DNA of 34,015 nt from Clostridia bacterium (GCA_017549285.1 JAFYVE010000002.1:1-34015), one strand, 5' to 3'; positions 9,574-17,703 are shown, numbered from the stretch's first letter. Made by a program: numbers and translations. Notes: generated by a model from the sequence alone, not told the origin.

Positions 9574-11496
9574 TTAAAATGTGATTTCAGTTTTGAAAAT
9601 TGATTTGTTCATTGAAACCTGAATATCACCGAACATCATATTACTGAAGTTCTTTACTGTTATTTCCTCAGGCGGAACGACGGGATATTCTGCATCGTAG
9701 AAATCAAAAAGATGCTTTGCATTGACAATATTGAAAATGAAGCAGGTGCCGATTCTGTTGACATAAAGTCCGTCAATCTCAACTCTCTGAGGAAGATAGC
9801 AGGTGTAACCGAAATCGTGATCTTCAGAGTTTTCAGCATTGATAATCTTATTTGAAATATCTGTGGGATAGAACTTACAGTTACGGATTATAACATCACC
9901 GTTCCATGTTGAGCCATAGTCTGCACGAAGGTCAATAAAGCTTGCTGAAAGAACTGTTGTGTTTTCAATAAGAGCTGTACCGCTTCCAATAAGCTTTATA
10001 CCGTGATGCCCGAGAACTGAGTTTTTAACCGTTGCATTAAGAACACCCTGATGAGCGTCAAAACGTGAGAATACACATCCGTCATAAACAAGGTTTTTAC
10101 AGTAGTTTGTACCTGCAATACCCCAGTAATCTGAGTCTGTGATATCGTTTGTCTGATTACAGTTAACAAAGCTTGCATTGACTGCAGTTGCGGCACCGAT
10201 ATCGTATGTACCCATCTGTACGCTTGAGCCTGCAGAACCGATTGTGGCATACTTTTTGTGACCTGTAAATGTTGATTCCTTAACCGTTACATCTGAACAG
10301 CAAGAAAGGCTGACAAATGCAGAATAAGGAGCACCGGTTGCGCCTTCATTGATAACATCGTGATAAATGCCGTCAATAACTGTGTTTGAACGTCTTACCT
10401 GAATACCTCTTGTGTAATAAGTGTATTCAGATGGGGCATTGTTTGCAATTGTTGTGAACACACCGCCTTTGACTGTGAGGATTTCAGAATCAACGGGATA
10501 TGCGACTGCATTTGTGATTGCATTGAAATCCCAGATAAGAGGAGTATCTTCGGAAATATTACCGTTTTCGTCAACAAGGATAACGTCTGTCTGATTACTA
10601 CCCGAATTCTGATTAAGACCTTTACGGATATATCTCTTGACATTGGAGTCTGTCAGCACAACAAGACTCTTTTCGTCAAGTGTTGTGCCGATATTTGTTG
10701 CATCAATCTTAAGAGAAGAAGCTACTTTATCTGTTATGTTCTTTGTGCTCTGAGAAGGTGCGATATTGAAAATCCAGGCACTTCTGTTTTCAACATCGGT
10801 ATCGTCAATAATGAATTTTGCTGTTGACCAATCTGTGTCGGTCATAATTGTTGCTGTCTTGTTTTTACCGCCGATATAATATGTTGCAGTCTCACAAGCA
10901 AAAACGGAAAGGCCGTTTTCGTTTGCATATTTATGAGTGTTTACGATGGCTTCAAGGTCATCGGTCCTGCCGTCACCCTTTGCACCGAATTCTTCATAAG
11001 TTACAAAGTCTGTGAATGTTTTTGTGTACACATAACCGTCTGCAAAGTCAAATGAGCCGTCTGCGGAAAGAAGGACTTCATCAGAAAAAGCTGTGATACC
11101 TCTTGAAACACCGATATTGTCACCGCCTGTGATATAGACATTACCGTTTTCAACCTTAAGAGTGAATGTGTTATCATCATTAAGATTTTCATTGATGACA
11201 AATGCATTTTTATCAGATTGTCCTTCGGTAATCTTTATACCTGATACTTCATAAAGCTCATCAGAAAGCGTATCTGCTGCATTTTCATAAACAGCACCGT
11301 CAGGAGCAACAACGCAGAAGTCGTCAATTGCAACACCGTTTACAGTTATTTCATCGAGAGATCTTACAATATATGGGCTTTCATAATTTCCCTTTGCAAG
11401 TTCATTTTTAAGCTCCAGTTCTGCAGTAAACTGTGAAAAAAGAGGGGTAAGCGCAGAGACAAAGCTCATAATTACAGCAATTAATCGTGAAATCAT
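9574..11496 (-). CDS. Secreted right-handed beta-helix protein, pectate-lyase superfamily
   Basis: Predicted exported protein of 640 residues. The N-terminus is a short signal-like segment (MISRLIAVIMSFVSALTPLF). After an N-terminal beta domain, residues about 165-185 carry FGAKGDGRTDDLEAI, the hallmark start of the pectate lyase 3 / GH28-like beta-helix superfamily. From about 340 onward come repeated beta-strand turns typical of parallel helices (IDGIYHDV, VTVKESTFTGH, NLVYDGCVFSRF, ATVKNSVLGHHGIKL, IENTTVLSASF, VIIRNCKFYP). The catalytic residues of a named polysaccharidase family cannot be assigned by eye, so the substrate (pectin or another polysaccharide) is unknown. Start supported by AGGTGA and a strong promoter; single-gene transcript ending at the 9538-9563 terminator. 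Confidence 0.75.
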   Translation of the reverse strand: MISRLIAVIMSFVSALTPLFSQFTAELELKNELAKGNYESPYIVRSLDEITVNGVAIDDFCVVAPDGAVYENAADTLSDELYEVSGIKITEGQSDKNAFVINENLNDDNTFTLKVENGNVYITGGDNIGVSRGITAFSDEVLLSADGSFDFADGYVYTKTFTDFVTYEEFGAKGDGRTDDLEAIVNTHKYANENGLSVFACETATYYIGGKNKTATIMTDTDWSTAKFIIDDTDVENRSAWIFNIAPSQSTKNITDKVASSLKIDATNIGTTLDEKSLVVLTDSNVKRYIRKGLNQNSGSNQTDVILVDENGNISEDTPLIWDFNAITNAVAYPVDSEILTVKGGVFTTIANNAPSEYTYYTRGIQVRRSNTVIDGIYHDVINEGATGAPYSAFVSLSCCSDVTVKESTFTGHKKYATIGSAGSSVQMGTYDIGAATAVNASFVNCNQTNDITDSDYWGIAGTNYCKNLVYDGCVFSRFDAHQGVLNATVKNSVLGHHGIKLIGSGTALIENTTVLSASFIDLRADYGSTWNGDVIIRNCKFYPTDISNKIINAENSEDHDFGYTCYLPQRVEIDGLYVNRIGTCFIFNIVNAKHLFDFYDAEYPVVPPEEITVKNFSNMMFGDIQVSMNKSIFKTEITF

Positions 11497-11525
11497 TTTC
11501 TCATCACCTTTAAAGCTTTTTTATC

Positions 11526-11554
11526 ATTATATCATTCACTTTTAATTTTTGCAA
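11526..11554 (-). promoter_or_regulatory. Promoter of the beta-helix gene
   Basis: On the minus strand TTGCAA (11554-11549), a 17-base spacer and a perfect TATAAT (11531-11526) lie about 30 bases before the ATG. The -35 element is only nine bases from the -35 of the divergent promoter. Confidence 0.75.
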
Positions 11555-11563
11555 TATAACAAG

Positions 11564-11592
11564 TTGAAAATTGATGTAAAAAATGCTATAAT
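11564..11592 (+). promoter_or_regulatory. Promoter of the TetM-like GTPase gene
   Basis: TTGAAA (11564-11569), a 17-base spacer and TATAAT (11587-11592). Transcription would start near 11599, leaving a leader of about 25 bases holding GGAGGT (11610-11615) and the GTG start at 11624. There is no room for the long leader-peptide attenuator known upstream of tet(M). Confidence 0.8.
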
Positions 11593-11623
11593 AGAAAAAA
11601 ACTTTCAACGGAGGTAACGGTCT

Positions 11624-13636
11624 GTGGCTGAAATTTTTCATAATATCGGTATACTTGCCCACGTTGACTCGGGCAAAACGACACTTACAGAACAACTTCT
11701 GTTCCTGACCGGTGCCATCCGTAATGCAGGTACCGTTGATTCGGGTACAACTGCAACAGACAGTCTTTCAGTTGAAAAACAGAGAGGAATTTCCGTACGT
11801 ACTGCAACTGCTTCAACCAAGTGGCAAGGCGTAAATATCAACATAATTGATACACCCGGTCACATTGACTTTGCAGGTGAAGTTGAACGTGCATTGGCTG
11901 CTCTTGATTATGCAGTTGTGATTGTTTCTGCAGTTGAGGGTGTACGTGCTCATACCGAAAACATTATAAAATCACTTGATAAAGCAGGGCTTCCGAGGAT
12001 TGTTTTTATAAACAAGGTTGACAGAACAGGTGCCGACGTTTCAAAGGTTATAAAAGAACTTGAAGAAATCTCTTCACAGAAATATATTATTCTTTCAGAT
12101 ATTGAAAATGAAGGAACTGAAAAATGTTTTGTAAGTATGCCTGATAAAAAAACTTTCTGTATGAATGCTACGGAAACACTTGCCGAAGTTAATGATGAAG
12201 CAGCTGAAATGTTCCTTAATGACACGCTACTTACAAAAGAAAAATCCGATGAAATTATATGTAAAGAAGTTTCGGACTGCAGACTGACTCCCGTAGTTTA
12301 CGGAAGCGCAAAATACGGTGTAGGAATAAAAGAACTTGCCGACATTCTCATAAAATATATGCCTGACTCATCACGCAGAGCAACTGACGTGCTTTGCGGA
12401 ATCATTTTCAAAATTGAACACGATAAATCATTGGGAAAGATTTCACACATCCGTCTTTTCGGCGGTGAAATTGCAAACAGAGATGAAATAGAGCTGTTTG
12501 CTCCCGAAAAAAATCAGATTATAAAGTCTGATGCTGTTGAAATTGAAGCTAAGAAAGCAATCACAGAAAAAGTGTCACAGATAAAGAAATTCTGTGGTGC
12601 AAAAAGCACCGATACAGGTATTATCCGAAGCGGTGATGTTGCCGCCGTATGCGGTCTTCCTTCTGCAAAAAACGGTTTTTATATCGGCACGCCGAAACAG
12701 CCAGAAGATGCAGACCTCGTAAATCCCTTTCTGAGAGTTAAAATAACTCTCGCTGATAATGATCCGCAGAAAATCCCTGCCCTTGCAGCAGCTATGAGTG
12801 AATTGTCAGACGAAGAGCCTTATATGGATGCAAAATGGGAGAACGGACAGAAAGAAATAACAATCAGCACAACAGGCAGAATCCAGCTTGAAGTGCTTTC
12901 AAATCTTTTAAAAGAGAGATATAACCTTTCCGCAGAGTTTTCTCCCCCGACGGTTATTTACAAAGAAACACCTTCAAAGAGAGCCTCAGGCGGTTCAAGA
13001 TACACTATGCCTAAGCCCTGCTGGGCTGTTGTTGATTTTGATATTGAGCCGATGCCCAGAGGTTACGGCATTTCATATCACGGCAGACTGCCCAACAATC
13101 AATGTTTTTATCGTTATCAGTCACATATCAGAACATCTTTCAACAGATGTCTTGAGCAGGGGCTTTACGGCTGGGAAGTGACAGACTTTAAATGCACACT
13201 CATCGGAGGTGAGCATCATACAATCCATACTCATCCCCTTGACTTCTTTGTTTGCACTCCGATGGCATTTATGAACACACTTGTTGAAACGGGTACAACA
13301 ATTCTTGAGCCTCTTCTTAAAATACGTGTTACGGCTCCCGAAGATTTCTCGGGAAAGATATTCTCAGAAATCGTTAAAATGGGCGGTGACTATGACACAC
13401 CTGTTATACGCTCGGGAATGATTACTTTAGAAGCCGTCGTACCTGTTGCAACTTCAATGAATTTCCCCGAAAGACTTGCAACTCTCACTTCGGGCAGAGC
13501 TGTACTTTCTCAGGTCTTCCACGGTTACCGTGAATGTAATGACGGCGAAGAACATATCAATCCGAAAAACGGTGTAAATCCCCTTGACCGTTCAAAATGG
13601 ATTCTTTATGCACGTGGTGCCTATAATGTTGAATAA
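11624..13636 (+). CDS. TetM/EF-G family translational GTPase (ribosomal-protection-like)
   Basis: A 670-residue paralogue of EF-G and the tetracycline ribosomal protection proteins, expected to act on the ribosome in the cytoplasm. GTPase motifs: G1 AHVDSGKTT (12-20), G2 region RGISVRTAT (54-62), G3 DTPGHID (76-82), G4 NKVD (130-133), G5 GSAK. Domains II, III, IV and V follow in TetM order (LCGIIFKIEHD; GRIQLEVL; QGLYGWEVTDFKC; LEPLLKIRVTAP; TSGRAVLSQVFHGY). The GTG start is placed by GGAGGT eight bases upstream and by the promoter. Family knowledge: TetM contacts the drug site with a loop containing SPVS. Here the ungapped equivalent (residues about 533-536) reads TIHT, so the key proline is absent. 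It may be a housekeeping or stress translation factor rather than a resistance determinant. Single-gene transcript. Confidence 0.88.
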   Translation: MAEIFHNIGILAHVDSGKTTLTEQLLFLTGAIRNAGTVDSGTTATDSLSVEKQRGISVRTATASTKWQGVNINIIDTPGHIDFAGEVERALAALDYAVVIVSAVEGVRAHTENIIKSLDKAGLPRIVFINKVDRTGADVSKVIKELEEISSQKYIILSDIENEGTEKCFVSMPDKKTFCMNATETLAEVNDEAAEMFLNDTLLTKEKSDEIICKEVSDCRLTPVVYGSAKYGVGIKELADILIKYMPDSSRRATDVLCGIIFKIEHDKSLGKISHIRLFGGEIANRDEIELFAPEKNQIIKSDAVEIEAKKAITEKVSQIKKFCGAKSTDTGIIRSGDVAAVCGLPSAKNGFYIGTPKQPEDADLVNPFLRVKITLADNDPQKIPALAAAMSELSDEEPYMDAKWENGQKEITISTTGRIQLEVLSNLLKERYNLSAEFSPPTVIYKETPSKRASGGSRYTMPKPCWAVVDFDIEPMPRGYGISYHGRLPNNQCFYRYQSHIRTSFNRCLEQGLYGWEVTDFKCTLIGGEHHTIHTHPLDFFVCTPMAFMNTLVETGTTILEPLLKIRVTAPEDFSGKIFSEIVKMGGDYDTPVIRSGMITLEAVVPVATSMNFPERLATLTSGRAVLSQVFHGYRECNDGEEHINPKNGVNPLDRSKWILYARGAYNVE

Positions 13637-13642
13637 AATTAC

Positions 13643-13680
13643 AAGCAGAGTAGTTTTTATAACTACCCTGCTTTGTTTTA
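13643..13680 (+). terminator. Intrinsic terminator of the TetM-like gene
   Basis: A long imperfect stem, AAGCAG-GTAGTT pairing with AACTAC-CTGCTT (13643-13655 with 13661-13673, one A/C mismatch, loop TTTAT), is followed by TGTTTTATG. It starts six bases after the stop codon. Confidence 0.8.
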
Positions 13681-13683
13681 TGC

Positions 13684-14033
13684 TTATTTTTTTATTCCCG
13701 ATACAATATACATTGTATCATCGGATATCATAACATCCACATCGAAATACGGAGTGAGCAAAGATGCCAGTTCTTCGGCTTCAGGAAGAACAGTCGATAC
13801 ATTCCCTGCACTCTGAAAATGGATTTTATCGAGTTCAGACTTACTCAATCCGTGAGCAACGGTGAATCTTCCACCCTGTTTCAGAGCTTTTGCAAGATTT
13901 TCAACAATCTTTTCACAGTTAATAAAGTGAGGAAAAGCATTATAAATCATTACAGCATCAAACAGCTTTTCAAATGCGTAATTTTCAGCATCAGCGCAGA
14001 TGATATCGAAGTCAGGGAATCAAAAAATTTCAT
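13684..14033 (-). pseudogene. Class I SAM-dependent methyltransferase, internally deleted
   Basis: The C-terminal half of a class I methyltransferase is readable from 14019 down to 13684: FPDFDIICADAENY, then AVMIYNAFPHF, LAKALKQGGRFTVAHG and a final beta strand MYIVSGIKK. The frame is closed by TGA at 14020-14022. A plausible original start, ATG at 14033 with MKFFDSL, overlaps the stop of the upstream small gene (TGATG) but is in another frame. The SAM-binding glycine motif expected between them is missing. The simplest reading is one internal deletion, with frameshift, joining the first few codons to the middle of the gene near 14015-14020. The nominal ORF from the ATG at 13950 is therefore a relic and not a functional enzyme. 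Confidence 0.8.
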
Positions 14034-14188
14034 CAGAGCTTCTTATCCCTTTTCATTGTGTCATAATGCTTATGAAGAAGGTCATAAACAAAACGCACCA
14101 ATTTCATATCAAGATTGAACCAGTAAATTGCGAATGTCAGAAGAAAAAGTCCGACAATCACTGCAAGTATTATAAGAAATATTTCCAT
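14033..14188 (-). CDS. Small single-pass membrane protein, 51 residues
   Basis: An intact short gene. The N-terminal half (residues about 2-24, MEIFLIILAVIVGLFLLTFA onward) is a clear transmembrane segment; the rest is a basic cytoplasmic tail ending in MKRDKKL. The start has AGGTGA seven bases upstream and lies one base after the stop of the preceding activase fragment. Its stop overlaps the ATG of the following methyltransferase relic. The tight spacing indicates an ancestral translationally coupled operon of activase, small protein and methyltransferase. I recall similar short proteins beside 2-hydroxyacyl-CoA dehydratase activases in Clostridia, but no function is known to me. With both neighbours broken it may no longer be useful or transcribed; no own promoter is evident. 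Confidence 0.65.
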   Translation of the reverse strand: MEIFLIILAVIVGLFLLTFAIYWFNLDMKLVRFVYDLLHKHYDTMKRDKKL

Positions 14189-14189
14189 A

Positions 14190-14487
14190 TCAGTTCACCT
14201 TTGCAAGGCCCTTCTGACGGGCATATTCAGCAGCACCGAGAGCACCCATAAGCTGAGGGTCAGTTTTGAGCTCGACAACTTCGATTTTAAGAACTTTTTC
14301 AATAGCCTTTTTAAGACCGTCATTCTTTGCACAACCGCCTGTGAGTGTGATGCTGTTTGTAGCACCTGCTTTTTTAGCCATAACAAAGCATCTTTTAGCA
14401 ACAGCAAGCTGAATACCTGCTGCGATTTCATCCATAGGCTTACCTTCACCGACGAGTGAAATAACTTCACTTTCGGCAAAAACAGTT
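14190..14487 (-). pseudogene. 2-hydroxyacyl-CoA dehydratase activase (HgdC-like), C-terminal fragment
   Basis: The last roughly 100 residues of an ASKHA-fold ATPase of the BadF/HgdC activator family: TVFAESEVISLVGEG, then AAGIQLAVAKRCFVM, ITLTGGCAKNDGLKKAIEK and PQLMGALGAAEYARQKG. Full-length family members have about 250 residues. The N-terminal nucleotide-binding part and the cluster-ligating cysteines are absent; recognisable sequence begins at about 14487 and the frame has only a chance ATG at 14498 upstream of it. The break lies about 40 bases from the promoter of the plus-strand activase/glycyl-radical operon, so a deletion or insertion that set up that operon may have destroyed this gene. 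Confidence 0.8.
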
Positions 14488-14529
14488 TTTGTTAACAATT
14501 TTTATATAGTTAAAATATAGGGATATTGA

Positions 14530-14558
14530 TTGAAAAACAGGAAAAGTAGTGATATAAT
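14530..14558 (+). promoter_or_regulatory. Promoter of the activase/glycyl radical enzyme operon
   Basis: TTGAAA (14530-14535), a 17-base spacer and TATAAT (14553-14558). The predicted transcription start near 14565 leaves about 28 bases of leader. No known riboswitch or clear operator is seen. Confidence 0.75.
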
Positions 14559-14592
14559 TAAAAAAAATAATTAAATTTACGTGAGTTATAAA

Positions 14593-15486
14593 ATGGGAAT
14601 CATATTCAATATTCAGAAATTCTGCATACATGACGGTGACGGAATACGCACCTGTGTGTTTCTCAAAGGGTGTCCTCTGAGATGCTTATGGTGTCATAAT
14701 CCCGAAAGCCTTGAGAAAAAGCATAGTCTTTCCTTTAACAAACAGAAATGCTCATCCTGCGGAAGATGCCTTGAAATTTGCTCTGCACGTACAATTGATA
14801 ACGGTTTTCTTAATATTGACCGTAAAAAATGTACCCGTTGCGGTAAATGTGCAGAAGTCTGTTTCAACGATGCAAATGAAATCATAGGTAAGGAAATGAC
14901 TGCACAGGAAGTATTTGATGAAGTTTTAAAGGACAAGATGTTCTATGATACATCAGGCGGAGGAATTACCATTACGGGCGGTGAGCCGTCATTTCAGGCA
15001 GATTTCACATTAAAAATTCTCTCTCTTGCAAAAGAATCAGGAATTTCACTTGCCATTGAAACCTGCGGTATCGGGTCACGTGAATTCTATGAGAAAGCCG
15101 CAGACCTCGGCACAACATTTCTTTTTGACATAAAATGTATTGATTCCGAAAAGCACCGTAAACTTACGGGTGCAGATAATTTTCATATTATGTCAATTCT
15201 TGATTATCTTATGGAAAGAAATGCGGATATTATAATAAGACTGCCCTTGATTCCCGATTGTAACGACAGCGATGAGGATATTGCGATGCTGTCATCATTC
15301 CTTAACAAAAACAAAGGCCGCTACAGATATGCAGAGATTATGCCTTATCATACTCTCGGTACGGGAAAAGCAGATAAATTCGGTATAACTGTTCCCTATA
15401 ATCACGCAAATGCAAGCAGAACGGAAATTGACCGTTGGTGTAAATTATTCACTTCTCACGGAACAGATGTGAGAATATCAGAATAA
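14593..15486 (+). CDS. Glycyl-radical enzyme activating protein (radical SAM, PflA family)
   Basis: Uses a [4Fe-4S] cluster and S-adenosylmethionine to place the glycyl radical on its partner enzyme, encoded 11 bases downstream. Counting from ATG 14593 (297 residues): radical SAM motif CPLRCLWC with C27, C31, C34; then two ferredoxin-type cluster motifs CSSCGRCLEIC (C53/56/59/63) and CTRCGKCAEVC (C80/83/86/90), as in activases of dehydratase-type rather than classical PFL enzymes; the SAM-binding TGGEP motif; and a C-terminal half with IRLPLIPDCND and EIMPYHTLG. The longer frame opens at GTG 14581, but that GTGAG is better read as the weak Shine-Dalgarno for ATG 14593, since nothing resembling a binding site precedes it. 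Confidence 0.93.
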   Translation: MGIIFNIQKFCIHDGDGIRTCVFLKGCPLRCLWCHNPESLEKKHSLSFNKQKCSSCGRCLEICSARTIDNGFLNIDRKKCTRCGKCAEVCFNDANEIIGKEMTAQEVFDEVLKDKMFYDTSGGGITITGGEPSFQADFTLKILSLAKESGISLAIETCGIGSREFYEKAADLGTTFLFDIKCIDSEKHRKLTGADNFHIMSILDYLMERNADIIIRLPLIPDCNDSDEDIAMLSSFLNKNKGRYRYAEIMPYHTLGTGKADKFGITVPYNHANASRTEIDRWCKLFTSHGTDVRISE

Positions 15487-15497
15487 AGAGGTTTTAT

Positions 15498-17663
15498 ATG
15501 ACAGATTTAATTAAAATTGATCCATTTTTATGTGGTTACTTTTCAGATGAAACAATTGAACACGGAGAGCGAGTCGGTCTTGCTCTTCTTTATGCGGCGA
15601 AAAATCTTGAAATCAAGTTCTCACGTCAGTTACTCCCCGATACAGCTTTTTCAACTCAATACGGCAGTTCGGGATATGCACCTTCCGAGGGTTTATGGTT
15701 CAATGATGAAAATATTTTAAAGATTGCCGAAGATTATCCCGAACATAAGGAAACTCTTAACAGATATATTCAGGGAATAAACATATTCAGAAGCAAGTCA
15801 AGAATGCTCAATTGCGAAACCACCGATGCACTCAACAATTCAGGTGCTGAGTGGGGTGGCGGTTGGGGCGGCCATTCAAACCCCGATTACGGAAGGATAA
15901 TAAATCACGGCACGGATTACATTCGTGAAATAATCTCCGCAAATCGTGATAAACATCCCGATGAAGATTGGTTTTACCGTTCCTGCTCTTATACACTTGA
16001 TGCAATAGATATATTCGGTGAAAGATACCGTAAGACGGCTCTTGAACGTGCAGAAAAATGCGAAAACCCTGATGACAATGCATTTTATCTGCGTATGGCA
16101 GAAGCATTTGAAACAGTACCGAAAAAGCCGGCTTATGACTTTATGTCAGCGATGTGCTCCTTTATGCTTATATTTGCTCTTGACGGAAGCGATTCACCCG
16201 GTCGTTTTGACCAGTATATGTATCCTGCATATTCAAAAACTGAAAACAAAGAAGAAATAACCGACCTTCTTGACAGACTGTGGGATTATTTCCGTGACCA
16301 CCGTTCCTGGAATCTGTGTATTTCGGGAAGTGATGAGAATTGGGTTGACGAATCAAACGAGCTTACATACGATATACTCGAAATGGTAAGAAAAAAAGGC
16401 TATAACACACCTAACCTTACCTGCCGTGTACATAAAAATACTTCTGCTAAGCTATGGAATGCAATTGCTGATACACTTGCAGTCGGAACGGGACTCCCCT
16501 CCCTTTACAATGACGATGTTGTATGCAAAGCACTTGAAAAAATCGGCATTCCCCCCGAAGACAGCCACGATTACTGTATGAACGGCTGTAATCAGATAGA
16601 TATTCTCGGCAAAAGCCATATGGGGCTTGAAGACGGCGAGGTTGTCTTCACAAAATGCCTTGAATTTGCACTTCACAACGGAACGGATGCTATGACAGGC
16701 GAAAAAATTTCAATCGAAACAGGTGACCCGAGAACTTTTGAAATCTACGAACATTTTGAACGTGCTTTTATTGAACAGCTCGAGTTTGTGACATACAACG
16801 CCTGCAGCAGTGCCAACAGATGGCAGCATATGCGTGGTTTATTCCAGCCTCATCCCTTACGTTCCTGCCTGATTGAGGGCTGTCTTGAAAAGGGACGTGA
16901 CTACAGAAACGGCGGTCCGCTTTACAACCACGGACAAATCTTAGCCGAGGGTATTGCTGACACGGGTGACAGCCTTTATACAGTTAAAAAGCTTGTTTAT
17001 GATGAGAAGAAGTACACAATGGCAGAGCTTATTGAAGCTCTTGATGAAGATTTTGTAGGATATGAAAAGCTTCATCATGACTTTAAGAATTGTGAAAAAT
17101 TCGGTAATGACATTGAAGAAGTTGACAATATAACGGCTATGGCTCTCAACCGATTCTTTACTGTTCTCAAACATAATAACACCTACAGAGGCGGAATATT
17201 CACGGGCGGTTGCAGTACATTCAACCGAGCCGCAAACTACGGAAAACAGACTGCCGCACTTCCTAACGGTAAGCGTAAAGGCGAACCTCTTCTTGCTGAT
17301 TCAATTGCCGCAACTCCCGGTCGTGACAGAAACGGACCTACTGCACAGATAAAATCTGTTCTCAGATACAATCACACTGATGCCTGCAGCGGTTTTGTTT
17401 TTCAGAACAAATTTGAAAAAAGGCTTTTTAACAGCGAAAAAGGTAAAGCTTCATTTATTGCACTTGCAAAAGCATATTTTTCACAAGGCGGTCAGCAATA
17501 TACTGTTACGGTTGTATCGCCCGAAGACCTGCTTGATGCAAAGATTCATCCTGAAAACCACAAAAACCTTATTGTGCGTGTCGGCGGATACAGTGATTAT
17601 TTTGTAAACATCAGTGAAGAGCTGCAGGATAACGTAATTGAACGTACTTTTGCAGATATATAA
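15498..17663 (+). CDS. Glycyl radical enzyme of unassigned subfamily (PFL-like)
   Basis: A 721-residue glycyl radical enzyme, somewhat shorter than usual for the dehydratase group. The glycyl radical motif VRVGGYSDYF is 24 residues from the C-terminus (radical Gly697). The active-site loop reads YCMNGCNQ: the thiyl cysteine is Cys364 (with C360 nearby). In glycerol, diol, choline and hydroxyproline enzymes the loop is GCVE and the glutamate acts as acid/base; here that position is Gln366. An N-terminal loop GGHSNPDYG (His126, Asp130), preceded by a Trp/Gly-rich stretch, matches the conserved GHxxPDY region. The sequence is neither a PFL (no CC pair) nor a GCVE dehydratase. AGAGG precedes the ATG by six bases; it is co-transcribed with its activase and nothing else, so the substrate cannot be inferred from neighbours. 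Confidence 0.9.
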   Translation: MTDLIKIDPFLCGYFSDETIEHGERVGLALLYAAKNLEIKFSRQLLPDTAFSTQYGSSGYAPSEGLWFNDENILKIAEDYPEHKETLNRYIQGINIFRSKSRMLNCETTDALNNSGAEWGGGWGGHSNPDYGRIINHGTDYIREIISANRDKHPDEDWFYRSCSYTLDAIDIFGERYRKTALERAEKCENPDDNAFYLRMAEAFETVPKKPAYDFMSAMCSFMLIFALDGSDSPGRFDQYMYPAYSKTENKEEITDLLDRLWDYFRDHRSWNLCISGSDENWVDESNELTYDILEMVRKKGYNTPNLTCRVHKNTSAKLWNAIADTLAVGTGLPSLYNDDVVCKALEKIGIPPEDSHDYCMNGCNQIDILGKSHMGLEDGEVVFTKCLEFALHNGTDAMTGEKISIETGDPRTFEIYEHFERAFIEQLEFVTYNACSSANRWQHMRGLFQPHPLRSCLIEGCLEKGRDYRNGGPLYNHGQILAEGIADTGDSLYTVKKLVYDEKKYTMAELIEALDEDFVGYEKLHHDFKNCEKFGNDIEEVDNITAMALNRFFTVLKHNNTYRGGIFTGGCSTFNRAANYGKQTAALPNGKRKGEPLLADSIAATPGRDRNGPTAQIKSVLRYNHTDACSGFVFQNKFEKRLFNSEKGKASFIALAKAYFSQGGQQYTVTVVSPEDLLDAKIHPENHKNLIVRVGGYSDYFVNISEELQDNVIERTFADI

Positions 17664-17670
17664 AAATTTT

Positions 17671-17703
17671 AAAGCAGCCTGCAACATGCAGACTGCTTTT
17701 TTA
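17671..17703 (+). terminator. Terminator of the glycyl radical operon, probably bidirectional
   Basis: The stem AAAGCAG-CTGCA/TGCAG-CTGCTTT (from 17671, loop ACA) is followed by TTTTTTATATTT on the plus strand. Read on the minus strand the tail is TTTAAAATTTTT, so it may also stop the convergent acetyltransferase gene ending at 17732. Confidence 0.8.

Noticed and set aside
11624-13636. Calling this gene a tetracycline resistance determinant
   Set aside because: The drug-site loop residues differ from functional Tet proteins and there is no mobile-element or attenuator context around it.
13684-13950. 88-residue ORF as an independent gene
   Set aside because: Homology continues upstream of its ATG to 14019; it is the tail of a deleted methyltransferase.
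13819-14251. Two overlapping plus-strand open frames (99 and 83 codons)
   Set aside because: They run antisense to the methyltransferase relic, the 51-residue gene and the activase fragment, all of which show recognisable protein motifs on the minus strand.
16018-17607. Several 62-80 codon frames inside the glycyl radical enzyme gene on both strands
   Set aside because: They are shadows; the full-length frame carries the glycyl motif and the conserved active-site loops.
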